DNA from: Ga0077527 sp964433345
GTDB taxonomy: Bacteria; Pseudomonadota; Gammaproteobacteria; Burkholderiales; SG8-41
Reading direction: 5' to 3'
Assembly (NCBI GenBank): GCA_964433345.1
Contig: CAYSQJ010000008.1
Coordinates: 78,957 to 142,956 of the forward strand
Length of the DNA stretch: 64,000 nucleotides
The notes under the pieces are model-generated. The model was given only the letters and a program-made list of their open reading frames with translations, had not been told where the DNA came from and ran no database searches. Numbering within the stretch: the stretch's first letter is position 1; each line of letters starts with the position of its first letter. The position numbers were made by a program, and so were the translations under genes. Positions 46,451 to 54,575 of the stretch are shown here, piece after piece.

Positions 46451-47446
46451 TCATGGCTTCGACTTGACCAGTTCCAGCTCCGTCAAAAACCCCTTCAGCT
46501 CCGCATATTCTGCATCCATGTATTTCTTCGTTTCCGCCGCGGATTTGTATTCGTTGGCCCAGTTGTTGTCGGCGAGTTCCTTCTTCCAGGCATCGGATTG
46601 CGAGAGCTGCTTGAGGACACCGTTCCAGTAAGCGATCTGCGCCTGCGTCATGCCGGGCGGGCCGACCAGGCCGCGCCAGTTGGAGACGATGGCATTGGCA
46701 CCCTGCTCCCTCCAGGTCGGCACGCTGGCGTAGAGACCGCTGAGACGTTGCGGTGCGGCAACCGCGATGACGCGGATGGTGCCGGCCTCGAGGTGCTTGC
46801 GCATCAGGCCGACCGAACCCGGCACGGCGTCGACGTGGCCGCCGAGCAGCGCGGTGATCGCCTGACCGCCGGACTGGAACACGGGCGTCCTGGTTTTTTT
46901 AAGATCGATGCCTGCGTCCTTCAGCGCCATCGCCACGCCCTGGTGGTTGGGATTGCCAAGGCTGGTGGCGACGCCGAAACTCAGAGCGCCCGGATCCTTT
47001 TTCAGTCGATCGATCAGGTCGCGCCCGCTTTTGACCGGCGAATCGGCCTTGACCGCGACAGTGATGTATTCGTCGAACAGGATCGCCAGCGGCGTCAGAT
47101 CGCTGTAAGTGACCTTGGAACGGCCGGAGATGTGATTGGTGAGCAGGCTTTTCGAGGCAATCGACACGAAGTGGCCGTTGGCCGCATGACTTTGCAGGTA
47201 GCCGTATGCGATCGCGCCGCCACCGCCGGGCTTGTTGACGACGGTGATCGAGGTCGGCACGGCCTTCTGGTCCTGGAGGATTTTCTGGATCAGCCGCCCG
47301 GTCGAATCTTGGCCGCTGCCCGGCGCGGTGTTGATGACAATCTCGACATTCTTGTCGGGCTGCCAGGACTGCGCCTTCACGACCGTCACCGTGACCGCCA
47401 GCGTGAATCCCGCCAGCACCACTGCCAAGCTGCGTGTTGCGCTCAT
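46451..47446 (-). CDS. Bug-family (TctC-type) periplasmic solute-binding protein
   Basis: This 331-residue protein has a signal peptide (MSATRSLAVVLAGFTLAVTV, cleavage near VKAQS). The Bug fold shows VEIVINTAPGSGQDSTGRLIQ, VVNKPGGGGAIAYGYLQSH and PTWREQGANAIVSNWRGLVGPPGMT. It resembles the Bug protein at 51236 in its middle and C-terminal motifs (SNHI/TNHISG, WRGxVGPxGMT, YW/FWxxxxxxxxxSxAWK), so the two are sub-family relatives and may bind related ligands. Start ATG 47446 behind GGAGGAG. Last gene of the carboxylate array; a REP-like element separates it from leuD. Confidence 0.9.
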   Translation of the reverse strand: MSATRSLAVVLAGFTLAVTVTVVKAQSWQPDKNVEIVINTAPGSGQDSTGRLIQKILQDQKAVPTSITVVNKPGGGGAIAYGYLQSHAANGHFVSIASKSLLTNHISGRSKVTYSDLTPLAILFDEYITVAVKADSPVKSGRDLIDRLKKDPGALSFGVATSLGNPNHQGVAMALKDAGIDLKKTRTPVFQSGGQAITALLGGHVDAVPGSVGLMRKHLEAGTIRVIAVAAPQRLSGLYASVPTWREQGANAIVSNWRGLVGPPGMTQAQIAYWNGVLKQLSQSDAWKKELADNNWANEYKSAAETKKYMDAEYAELKGFLTELELVKSKP

Positions 47447-47467
47447 CGTTGCTCCTCCGTCGTTGTC

Positions 47468-47545
47468 GCTCCGGCGGAAGCCGGAGCCAGATTTCGGGCT
47501 GTCGCATCCTCCACCGCTGTTCTGGATGCCGGTCTGGACCGGCAT
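47468..47545. repeat. REP-like double palindrome between leuD-like and Bug genes
   Basis: Two perfect palindromes flank about 40 bases: GCTCCGGC/GCCGGAGC (47468-47487, loop GGAA) and ATGCCGGTC/GACCGGCAT (47526-47545, 2-base loop). The second lies in the familiar context CTGGATGCC..GGCATGACGG. Repeats of this general type (translating as VMPVQTGIQ) are scattered in many proteobacterial genomes. It sits in the 133-base gap, so it could influence mRNA stability or termination before the Bug gene. Confidence 0.65.
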
Positions 47546-47579
47546 GACGGTTCGGATCGGTCTGCGACAGCGTGATTCG

Positions 47580-48194
47580 TCAGGCCCGCGCCGCAAGCCA
47601 GGGCCGGTCGGCGTAATACCCTTTCTCGAACCCCTCGATCTTCGCCGCATATTGCTGCGTGCGGGCGATATCGTCCAGTCCTTCCAGCAGGCAGCGCTTG
47701 CGCACTTCGTGGATCTCGAACCGGTGCACCCTGCCCTCGACATCGGTCACGGTCTGCGCGGCAAGGTCGACACTGATCGTCGCACCCGGCTTGTCCTGCA
47801 ACTGGCGCCGGATGTCGGCACACTCCTGCTCCGACAGCGTCAGTGGCAGCAGGCCGTTCTTGGCGCAATTGGCGGCAAAAATGTCGCCGAAGCTCGGCGC
47901 GATCACGCAGCGGATGCCGAACTCGTAGAGCGCGTAGACCGCGGTTTCGCGCGAGGAACCGCAGCCGAAGTTGCGGTCGGCGACGATGATCCCCGACTGG
48001 TCGTACGGCGCGGCATTGAGCATGAACTCGGTCGGCGTGCCGTCGGGACGGAAGCGCGAGTCATAGAACAGGATCTCGCGATACTTGGGACCTCGCGGCA
48101 CCTTGTTGAAACGCGTCGGACACAGCTGATTGGTATCGATGTTGGCTTCGTGCATCGGCACGGCGATGGCGGTCAATGTGGTAAAAGCTTGCAT
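47580..48194 (-). CDS. LeuD-like small subunit of an isopropylmalate/aconitase-type hydro-lyase
   Basis: This 204-residue swivelling-domain protein has NFGCGSSRETAVYALYEFGIRCVIAPSFGDIFAANCAKNGLLPL, which is clearly the LeuD family and includes the substrate-binding GSSRE loop. The N-terminal segment (ANIDTNQLCPTRFNKVPRGPKYREILFYDSRF) differs from the usual biosynthetic LeuD start. It presumably pairs with the adjacent large subunit at 48227, and perhaps also with the one at 49817, since only one small subunit is present. The surrounding transporter and dehydrogenase genes favour a catabolic hydro-lyase over leucine synthesis, so I give no symbol. Confidence 0.87.
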   Translation of the reverse strand: MQAFTTLTAIAVPMHEANIDTNQLCPTRFNKVPRGPKYREILFYDSRFRPDGTPTEFMLNAAPYDQSGIIVADRNFGCGSSRETAVYALYEFGIRCVIAPSFGDIFAANCAKNGLLPLTLSEQECADIRRQLQDKPGATISVDLAAQTVTDVEGRVHRFEIHEVRKRCLLEGLDDIARTQQYAAKIEGFEKGYYADRPWLAARA

Positions 48195-48201
48195 GACTTT
48201 A

Positions 48202-48229
48202 TAACCTATTGATTATATTGATAAATTTA
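48202..48229. repeat. 28-bp AT-rich junction element, copy B
   Basis: It differs at two of 28 positions from copy A (12813-12840) and, like it, ends in the TAA stop of the upstream minus-strand gene (here the leuC-like gene). It occupies nearly all of the 32-base gap before leuD. Unlike copy A it is not followed by a GGAG ribosome site before the next ATG. Confidence 0.7.
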
Positions 48230-49639
48230 CTTGATCAGCTCACGCACATCAGTCAGATGGCCCTTGATCGCAGCAGCCGCGGCCATCGCCGGGCTGACCA
48301 GATGGGTGCGGCCACCGGGACCCTGGCGGTTGCGGAAATTGCGGTTGGAAGTCGAAGCACAGCGCTCACCGGGCTGCAGGTAATCGCCGTTGATCGCGGT
48401 GCACATCGAGCAGCCGGGATCACGCCATTCGAAGCCGGCCTTGATGAACACCCGGTCTAGGCCCTCCGCTTCAGCCTGGCGTTTGACCGCCATCGAACCC
48501 GGCACCACCCAGGTCGTCACTTTCGCCTTGCCGTGCTTCGCTACCTCGGCAGCCGCACGCAGGTCCTCGATACGCGCATTGGTGCAGGAGCCGATGAACA
48601 CGCGGTCGAGCCGGATGTCCTGCAGCGCCATGCCCGGACGCAGCGCCATGTATTCCAGTGCGGTTTCATATTCCGACCGCTTCTTGGCATCCTTGATGCC
48701 GGAGGGATCGGGCACTACCCCGGTAATCGCCGTCGCATGTTCCGGCGTGATGCCCCAGGTCGCCGTCGGCGCTATCTGCGCGGCATCGAGGGTGACTTCC
48801 TTGTCGAAGCGCGCGTCAGCGTCAGTGGCCAGCGCGCGCCAGCCGGCCAGCGCCTGCTCCCAGGCCCTGCCCTTGGGCGCGTACTGACGGCCCTCGACCC
48901 AGGCATAGGTTTTGTCATCGGGCGCGATCAGGCCGACGCGGCCTCCTGCCTCGATCGACATGTTGCAGACGGTCATGCGCCCTTCCATGCTCAGCGCGCG
49001 GATGGTCGAGCCGGCGTACTCGATGGCATGACCGGTGGCACCGTCGACACCGATCTGCGCAATCAGGGCCAGAATGAGGTCCTTCGCGCTGACGCCGAAA
49101 CCGAGCGTGCCGTCGACGGTGATGCGCATCGATTTCGGCTTGCGCTGCCACAGCGTCTGGGTCGCCATCACGTGCGCGAATTCGGATGCGCCCACGCCAT
49201 AGGCAAGACAGCCGAAGGCGCCATGGGTCGAAGTGTGCGAATCGTTGCCGATCACGAACAGCCCCGGCTGGATGATGCCCTGCTCCGGCGGAACGATGTG
49301 CATGATGCCCTGATGCTCGTGCGCCATGCCGAACAGCGTGACGCCGTGCTTGTTCGCCAGATTCTGCAGGTCGATCACCATGTTGCGGATGCCCGTGTCC
49401 GGGATGCCCGCCGGACCTTTTGCACGTCCGGTGGTCGGCACATAATGGTCGGTAAAGGCAAAGATCTGATGAGGCTTCCTCACCTTTCTCCCGGCCTTCT
49501 CCAGCGCCGTGAAGGCATGCAGCGTATTCTCCTGCGCCAGCGCGACGTCGACGTACATCAGCGACTCACCCTCGTCGGTGAGGATGTGGTGCGAATTCCA
49601 GAGTTTCTCGATGATCGATTGCGGGGCGTTGCCGGTCAT
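48227..49639 (-). CDS. LeuC-like large subunit of an isopropylmalate/aconitase-type hydro-lyase (first)
   Basis: This 470-residue [4Fe-4S] subunit has DSHTSTHGAFGCLAYGVGASEFAHVMATQTLWQ, the cluster cysteines in IGSCTNARIEDL and DPGCSMC, and the signature GERCASTSNRNFRNRQGPGGRTHLVSPAMAAAAA. Length is that of bacterial LeuC. It lies directly upstream of the LeuD-like gene and probably forms the heterodimer with it. A CACAGAG element separates it from a second LeuC-like gene. Substrate could be isopropylmalate or another 2- or 3-hydroxy di/tricarboxylate. Confidence 0.9.
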   Translation of the reverse strand: MTGNAPQSIIEKLWNSHHILTDEGESLMYVDVALAQENTLHAFTALEKAGRKVRKPHQIFAFTDHYVPTTGRAKGPAGIPDTGIRNMVIDLQNLANKHGVTLFGMAHEHQGIMHIVPPEQGIIQPGLFVIGNDSHTSTHGAFGCLAYGVGASEFAHVMATQTLWQRKPKSMRITVDGTLGFGVSAKDLILALIAQIGVDGATGHAIEYAGSTIRALSMEGRMTVCNMSIEAGGRVGLIAPDDKTYAWVEGRQYAPKGRAWEQALAGWRALATDADARFDKEVTLDAAQIAPTATWGITPEHATAITGVVPDPSGIKDAKKRSEYETALEYMALRPGMALQDIRLDRVFIGSCTNARIEDLRAAAEVAKHGKAKVTTWVVPGSMAVKRQAEAEGLDRVFIKAGFEWRDPGCSMCTAINGDYLQPGERCASTSNRNFRNRQGPGGRTHLVSPAMAAAAAIKGHLTDVRELIK

Positions 49640-49680
49640 GCTGTTGTGTTTCCTTGGACAATCAAGTTCAAAAACATTTA

Positions 49681-49790
49681 GCCACAGAGGACACAGAGAG
49701 CACAGAGAACTGCAAAAACAAGGGTAATTCCTTTTTGAGTTTCTGTTTTTTTGTCTTGGTTTTCTCTGTATCCTCTGTGACCTCTGTGGC
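49681..49790. repeat. CACAGAG inverted-repeat element, copy 2 (between the two leuC-like genes)
   Basis: Three CACAGAG units with nine-base period (49683-49707) face three CTCTGTR units ending GTGGC at 49790. The core begins AACTGCAAAAAC, as in copy 3, and is otherwise T-rich. The element fills the intergenic gap almost completely. The unit pattern could fold into a long imperfect stem. Confidence 0.85.
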
Positions 49791-49816
49791 TTGCTTTTTG
49801 CTTTTCGCTTTTTGCC

Positions 49817-51223
49817 TTACTTCAACACTTCCCGCACGTCCGCAAAGCGCCCCTTGATCGCCGCCACTGCGGCCATTGCGGGACTGACCAGGTGGGTGCG
49901 GCCACCCGGGCCCTGGCGGTTGCGGAAGTTGCGGTTGGAGGTCGAGGCACAGCGTTCGCCGGGCTTGAGCTGGTCGCCGTTGATCGCAGTGCACAGCGAG
50001 CAGCCGGGGTCGCGCCATTCAAAGCCGGCAGCGGTCAGTATTTTGTCGAGCCCCTCGGCCTCGGCCTGGCGCTTGACGGTCTGCGAACCAGGCACCACCC
50101 AGGCCGGCACCACGGCTTTGCCGCGTTTCGCGACCTCGGCGGCGGCACGGATGTCCTCGATGCGGCTGTTGGTGCAGGAACCGATGAACACGCGATCGAT
50201 GCGGATGTCCTGCAACGCCATTCCGGCCTGCAGCCCCATGTAGTCGAGTGCCATGGTCCAGTCGCTGCGACGGCGCTCGTCGGGCGCATTCTTCGGGTCG
50301 GGCACGCTGCCGCCGACGGCGCTGGCCATTTCCGGGTTGACGCCCCAGGTCACCATCGGCTCGATCTGCGCGGCGTCAAGTTGGACCTCGCGGTCGAATT
50401 TCGCACCGGCATCACTGGGCAGGGATTGCCACAATGCCATCGCGGCATTCCATTCCGCGCCGGACTTCGGCGCCCAGGGACGGCCTTCCATGTAGGCAAA
50501 CGTGGTGTCATCGGGTGCGATCATGCCGCAGCGCGCACCGGCCTCGATCGACATGTTGCAGACGGTCATGCGGCCCTCCATGCTCATGCTGCGGAAGGTC
50601 GAACCGGCGTACTCGATGGCATGGCCTACGCCTCCGGCAGCGCCGATGTTGGCGATCACCGCGAGGATGATGTCCTTGGGCGCGACGCCGAAGCCGAGAT
50701 CGCCATCGACAGTGATGCGCAGGGTCTTAGGCTTGCGTTGCCAGCTTGCCTGGGTCGCCAGCACGTGGGTCATGTCGGAGGCGCCGATGCCGAAGGCAAT
50801 GCTGCCGAAGGCGCCATGGGTCGAGGTGTGCGAATCGGCGCCGCAGATCAGCATGCCGGGCTGGGTGATGCCCTGCTCCGGCGGCACGATGTGCAGGATG
50901 CCCTGCGCGGGATCGTCAAAGCCGAACAGGCGTATGCCGTGCAGCTTCGTGTTCTCGTGCTGGGCGATCACCATGTTGCGGATTTCGTCGACGGCGATGC
51001 CGGCGATGCCCTTGTCGCGTCCGCTGGTCGGCACATAGTGGTCGGTGAAGGCGAAAACCTGCTGCGGCCGCGCGACCTTCTGCCCGCGACGCTTCAACGC
51101 GGCAAAGGCATGGGAGGAGCCCTCGTGGATCAGCGCGCGGTCGACGTAGAGCAGAATTTCACCCTCCTCTTCGGCGACCACGTGAGCGTCCCAGATCTTG
51201 TCGAACATCGTGCGGGCGGTCAT
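49817..51223 (-). CDS. LeuC-like large subunit of an isopropylmalate/aconitase-type hydro-lyase (second)
   Basis: This 468-residue paralogue of the neighbouring LeuC-like protein has all cluster ligands (IGSCTNSRIEDI, DPGCSLC) and the same GERCASTSNRNFRNRQGPGGR block. It diverges in the N-terminal and middle regions, so the pair are old paralogues rather than a fresh duplication. No second small subunit is present. Start ATG 51223 with GGGAG upstream, 12 bases after the Bug gene, suggesting joint translation with the transporter component. A substrate different from the first copy is likely. Confidence 0.9.
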   Translation of the reverse strand: MTARTMFDKIWDAHVVAEEEGEILLYVDRALIHEGSSHAFAALKRRGQKVARPQQVFAFTDHYVPTSGRDKGIAGIAVDEIRNMVIAQHENTKLHGIRLFGFDDPAQGILHIVPPEQGITQPGMLICGADSHTSTHGAFGSIAFGIGASDMTHVLATQASWQRKPKTLRITVDGDLGFGVAPKDIILAVIANIGAAGGVGHAIEYAGSTFRSMSMEGRMTVCNMSIEAGARCGMIAPDDTTFAYMEGRPWAPKSGAEWNAAMALWQSLPSDAGAKFDREVQLDAAQIEPMVTWGVNPEMASAVGGSVPDPKNAPDERRRSDWTMALDYMGLQAGMALQDIRIDRVFIGSCTNSRIEDIRAAAEVAKRGKAVVPAWVVPGSQTVKRQAEAEGLDKILTAAGFEWRDPGCSLCTAINGDQLKPGERCASTSNRNFRNRQGPGGRTHLVSPAMAAVAAIKGRFADVREVLK

Positions 51224-51235
51224 GCCGGCTCCCGG

Positions 51236-52204
51236 TTATTTGGCCAGTCCGAGATCGCCGAGAATCGCACGGAAATCCTTGTACTCGCGATCAAGGTAGC
51301 CCTTCGCCTGACTGCTGTTGAGATAATTGTCGCCCCAGTAATTCTTCGCCAAGTCCTGCTTCCAGGCCTCGGACCGGGTCATGGCCGCAAAGGCTGAATC
51401 CCAGAAGGCCATCTGCGCCGGCGTCATGCCCTTGGGACCCACCATGCCACGCCAGGTATCGAAACTCGCATCCACGCCGAGGTCGCGCCAGGTCGGCACC
51501 GATGCCAGGTCTCCGCCCAGCCGCTTTGGCGAGGAAATCGCCAATGCCCGCAGCTTGCCGGACTTGATGTGCGGCAGCAGATTGGCCACCGGCGCCGGCA
51601 CGACATCGACATGCCCGCCCAGCAGCGAGCCGGTGACTTCACCACCGGACTTGAACACCACCATCTTCAGGCGCTTTGCGTCGCCACCAGCCTTGCCGAT
51701 CACCTGCCCCACCACCATGTGGCTGGTGCCGCCGATCGCGGTTACGCCGAAGCTCAGCGACTGGGGATCCTGTTTAAGCCGGGCGACAAGGTCACGGCCA
51801 TCCTTGACCGGCGAGTCGGCACGCACCGCAAACAGGATGTACTCGCTGAACAGCTGCGCCAGCGGCGTCACATCGGTGTAGGTCAGATTGCTCGCGCCGG
51901 TGATATGGTTGCTCAGCAGCGGCACGGTGCTGACTGACACGAAATGGCCGTCGCCGGCATGCTGGTTCAGGTAAATCATGCCCAGGCGGCCGCCGGCACC
52001 GGGCTTGTTGACCACCACGCTCCTGTCGACCAGCTTGAGATTCTGCAGCAGGGCCTGCACCGCGCGCCCGGTCTTGTCGGTCCCGCCGCCGGGTCCCGAC
52101 GGCACGATCACTTCGACATTGCGCTCCGGCTTCCATTCCTGCGCCCAGGCCGGCATGGCCGCCAGCAGGCCCGCAATCACAGCTGCGCGAAAAATCCTCT
52201 TCAT
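51236..52204 (-). CDS. Bug-family (TctC-type) periplasmic solute-binding protein
   Basis: This 322-residue protein has a signal peptide (MKRIFRAAVIAGLLAAMPAWA, cleavage before QEWKPE). Bug motifs are VEVIVPSGPGGGTDKTGRAVQ, VVVNKPGAGGRLGMIYLNQH and PTWRDLGVDASFDTWRGMVGPKGMT. It likely delivers the substrate to the TctAB channel encoded in the same array. Start ATG 52204 with AAGGA upstream (9 bases). Confidence 0.9.
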   Translation of the reverse strand: MKRIFRAAVIAGLLAAMPAWAQEWKPERNVEVIVPSGPGGGTDKTGRAVQALLQNLKLVDRSVVVNKPGAGGRLGMIYLNQHAGDGHFVSVSTVPLLSNHITGASNLTYTDVTPLAQLFSEYILFAVRADSPVKDGRDLVARLKQDPQSLSFGVTAIGGTSHMVVGQVIGKAGGDAKRLKMVVFKSGGEVTGSLLGGHVDVVPAPVANLLPHIKSGKLRALAISSPKRLGGDLASVPTWRDLGVDASFDTWRGMVGPKGMTPAQMAFWDSAFAAMTRSEAWKQDLAKNYWGDNYLNSSQAKGYLDREYKDFRAILGDLGLAK

Positions 52205-52259
52205 TTCAATCATCCTTTGTTTGACGGCAGAACCCGGGTCCCGCCGCAATTCGGTTCAA

Positions 52260-53312
52260 TTACCAGCCCGCAATCAGTTCGGCACTGGGCTTGGCTTCGC
52301 CGCGCTCGACGCGGCGCACCAGGTCATTCATTTTCGTGTGCAGCGGAGCCGGCACGCCGATGAACTGGCCGCGTTCAGCCACGTAGCCATTGATGAAGTC
52401 GGTCTCGGTGCGACGCCCCTTGAACATGTCCTGTGCCATCGAGGGGCGCTGCTCGTCGGAGCGCTTTTTCGCGCCTTCGCGCAGGATGTCCTCGATGCCG
52501 GCGAGCGCATCCTTGTTGCCCTCGCCCGCCAGCGCCAGCATCTCGGGCTCCATGCCGAGCATCCGCTCCAGCGAGTAACCCAGCGCCTGACCGACGCGAA
52601 CTGCCTGCGAACCGAGGCGTATCGATACCCAGCGCGGACCGTCGGCAGCGTCACGCTGGTTGCCGGACAACCCGGTCGCCGCGCACAGCCCGTTGCGCAT
52701 CGAGTTGATGACCAGCTTCGACCAGCGCTCGCCCCACAGGTTGGTGGTGACCTTGGCGCTGTCGGCGGAGCGCAGCAGTGCCGCGATTTCCTCTGCCCGC
52801 GGCGTGACCCGGCCATGCGGTTCGCCGACGCGGAACACCGTGTGCTTGTCGCCGCCCAGCGGCACCGTGCGCTTGATGCGGCCCGGCGCATGGAGTTCGG
52901 CGGCGACGAGGCTGGCTATGCAGCCCAGCGTCTTGCCCCAGCCGACAATCGCCGCAATGCGTTCCTCGTTGATGCAGTTCTGCAGCGACACGCAGTAGCC
53001 GTCAGGCGCGAGGTAGGGCTTGATCAGATGCGTGGCCCATTCGGTGTCGTAGGACTTCACGCAGATAAAGGCAATGTCCACCGGACGCTCCTTGCAGAAG
53101 CGCTGCACCTCGGTGATATGGATGGCATTGACCTTAATCGTGTGTTCCTCCTGCGGCGTCAGGCCCGTCAGGTGCAGGCCTTCCGCGCGCATGGTTTCCA
53201 CATGCTCGGGCCAGGGATCGATCAGCGTGACGTCATGTCCGGCACGGGTCATGTGGCCACCGGCAATGCCGCCGATGGCGCCGGCGCCGACTACTACAAT
53301 GCGTTTGCCCAA
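52260..53312 (-). CDS. ketopantoate reductase (PanE/ApbA)-family dehydrogenase
   Basis: This 350-residue NADP-binding protein has the Rossmann start KRIVVVGAGAIGGIAGGHM, the NAIHIT..IAFICVKSYDTEWA block and the catalytic-Lys region WGERWSKLVINSMRNGLCAATGL of the PanE family. It is longer than biosynthetic PanE. Position among carboxylate-catabolic genes suggests reduction or oxidation of a 2-oxo/2-hydroxy acid. Start: TTG 53312 with GGAG nine bases upstream; there is no ATG. The CACAGAG element starts 38 bases upstream and would be in its leader. Confidence 0.85.
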   Translation of the reverse strand: MGKRIVVVGAGAIGGIAGGHMTRAGHDVTLIDPWPEHVETMRAEGLHLTGLTPQEEHTIKVNAIHITEVQRFCKERPVDIAFICVKSYDTEWATHLIKPYLAPDGYCVSLQNCINEERIAAIVGWGKTLGCIASLVAAELHAPGRIKRTVPLGGDKHTVFRVGEPHGRVTPRAEEIAALLRSADSAKVTTNLWGERWSKLVINSMRNGLCAATGLSGNQRDAADGPRWVSIRLGSQAVRVGQALGYSLERMLGMEPEMLALAGEGNKDALAGIEDILREGAKKRSDEQRPSMAQDMFKGRRTETDFINGYVAERGQFIGVPAPLHTKMNDLVRRVERGEAKPSAELIAGW

Positions 53313-53350
53313 AATGGTGTTCTCCAAAAACAAGATCAAAATCAAAAACA

Positions 53351-53478
53351 GCCACAGAGATCACAGAGAGCACAGAGAGCACAGAGAACTTCAAAAACGG
53401 CAACCAAAGTCCCGTAAAATCAATAAGTTATTGTTTTTATTGGATTTATTGCCTTTTTTTCTCTGTGACCTCTGTGGC
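53351..53478. repeat. CACAGAG inverted-repeat element, copy 3
   Basis: Four CACAGAG units (53353-53386) face two CTCTGTG units ending GTGGC at 53478, so the arms are unequal. The core begins AACTTCAAAAACGG, as in copy 2, and contains an AT-rich stretch (53415-53452) related to the 28-bp junction element. It lies between the dehydrogenase gene and the PanE-like gene. Confidence 0.85.
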
Positions 53479-53494
53479 TAAGGATTTTCTCTTC

Positions 53495-54541
53495 TTACAG
53501 TTTGGCGATGATCGCCTCCGTAAAGCGTTTGGTGCCGGCATCGCCGCCGAGATCACGGGTAACGTGCTTTTTCTCAGCCAGCACCTTCGTCAGCGCAGCG
53601 TCGATGCGGCCGGCCGCGTCGTTCTCGCCGATGTGGCGCAGCATCAAAACACCGGAGAGGATCACCGCCATCGGATTGGCGATGTCCTTGCCGGCGATGT
53701 CCGGTGCCGAACCGTGCACCGCCTCGAACATCGCGCATTTCTCGCCGACATTGGCGCCGGGCGCGACGCCGAGGCCGCCGACCAGTCCCGCGGCAAGGTC
53801 GGAGACGATGTCGCCAAAGAGGTTCGCCAGCAGCAGGCCGTCGAAGGTCTCCGGTTTGATCACCAGTTCCATGCACAGCGCGTCGATCACGCGGGCGTCG
53901 CAGGCGATGTCCGGATAGTCCTTCGCCACATCCTGTCCTGCCTTCAGGAACAGGCCGTCGGTCATTTTCATGACGTTGGCCTTGTGGCCGATGGTCATTT
54001 TTTTGCGGCCGGTTTTTTTCAGGTATTCGAAACCGTAGCGCGCGGTGCGCTCGGTCGCGCCGCGGGTGATGCGCTTGATCGCCTCCGCGGTGTCGTCATC
54101 AATCATGCGTTCGTTGCCGACGTAGAGATCCTCGCTGTTTTCGCGGAAGATAACCAGGTCGACGTTGTCGTAGCGGGAAGCGACGCCAGGATAGTTCTTG
54201 ACCGGACGCACGTTGACGTAAAGCCCCAGCTCCTTGCGCAGGGCGATGGCGATGCTCGGATAGTCGGCACGCCACTCCTTGCCGCCACGCATGCGTTCGA
54301 TGTAAATGCGGTAGTTGCCGCCGAAGGGTGTCTGTGTCGGCCCCTTCAGCGCAAGTCCGTTGCGTTCGATCGACTCCAGCACGCTGGCCGGCAGCGGCGT
54401 GCCGAGCTCCTTCTCCGCGCGCATGCCGACCAGCACCTCCTCGAATTCCACTTTCGCGCCCGAGGCCTTGATGATCGCGCAGGCGGAACCCACCACTTCC
54501 GGGCCGATGCCGTCACCCGGTACTACGGTTACCTTTTTCAA
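53495..54541 (-). CDS. isocitrate/isopropylmalate dehydrogenase-family enzyme
   Basis: This 348-residue beta-decarboxylating dehydrogenase has VTVVPGDGIGPEVVGSA at the N-terminus, substrate/Arg region ERMRGGKEWRADYPSIAIALRKELGLYVNVRPVKNYPGV, IFRENSEDLYVG, the catalytic Lys in GHKANVMKMTDGLFL, and the metal/NAD site LLANLFGDIVSDLAAGLVGGLG with the HGSAPDIAGKDIANP loop. The ENSEDLYVG motif is closer to NAD-dependent isocitrate/homoisocitrate dehydrogenases than to classic LeuB. Together with the LeuC/LeuD-like subunits it completes an isomerise-then-decarboxylate pair. Start TTG 54541 with GGAG eight bases upstream. Confidence 0.9.
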   Translation of the reverse strand: MKKVTVVPGDGIGPEVVGSACAIIKASGAKVEFEEVLVGMRAEKELGTPLPASVLESIERNGLALKGPTQTPFGGNYRIYIERMRGGKEWRADYPSIAIALRKELGLYVNVRPVKNYPGVASRYDNVDLVIFRENSEDLYVGNERMIDDDTAEAIKRITRGATERTARYGFEYLKKTGRKKMTIGHKANVMKMTDGLFLKAGQDVAKDYPDIACDARVIDALCMELVIKPETFDGLLLANLFGDIVSDLAAGLVGGLGVAPGANVGEKCAMFEAVHGSAPDIAGKDIANPMAVILSGVLMLRHIGENDAAGRIDAALTKVLAEKKHVTRDLGGDAGTKRFTEAIIAKL

Positions 54542-54575
54542 TCCTGATTCTCCGAAACGTCGTTATAAAAACGGG

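Noticed and set aside
48227..50040. Recent gene conversion between the 3' ends of the two leuC-like genes
   Set aside because: Protein ends are very similar, but the DNA differs at many synonymous sites, so selection explains it better.
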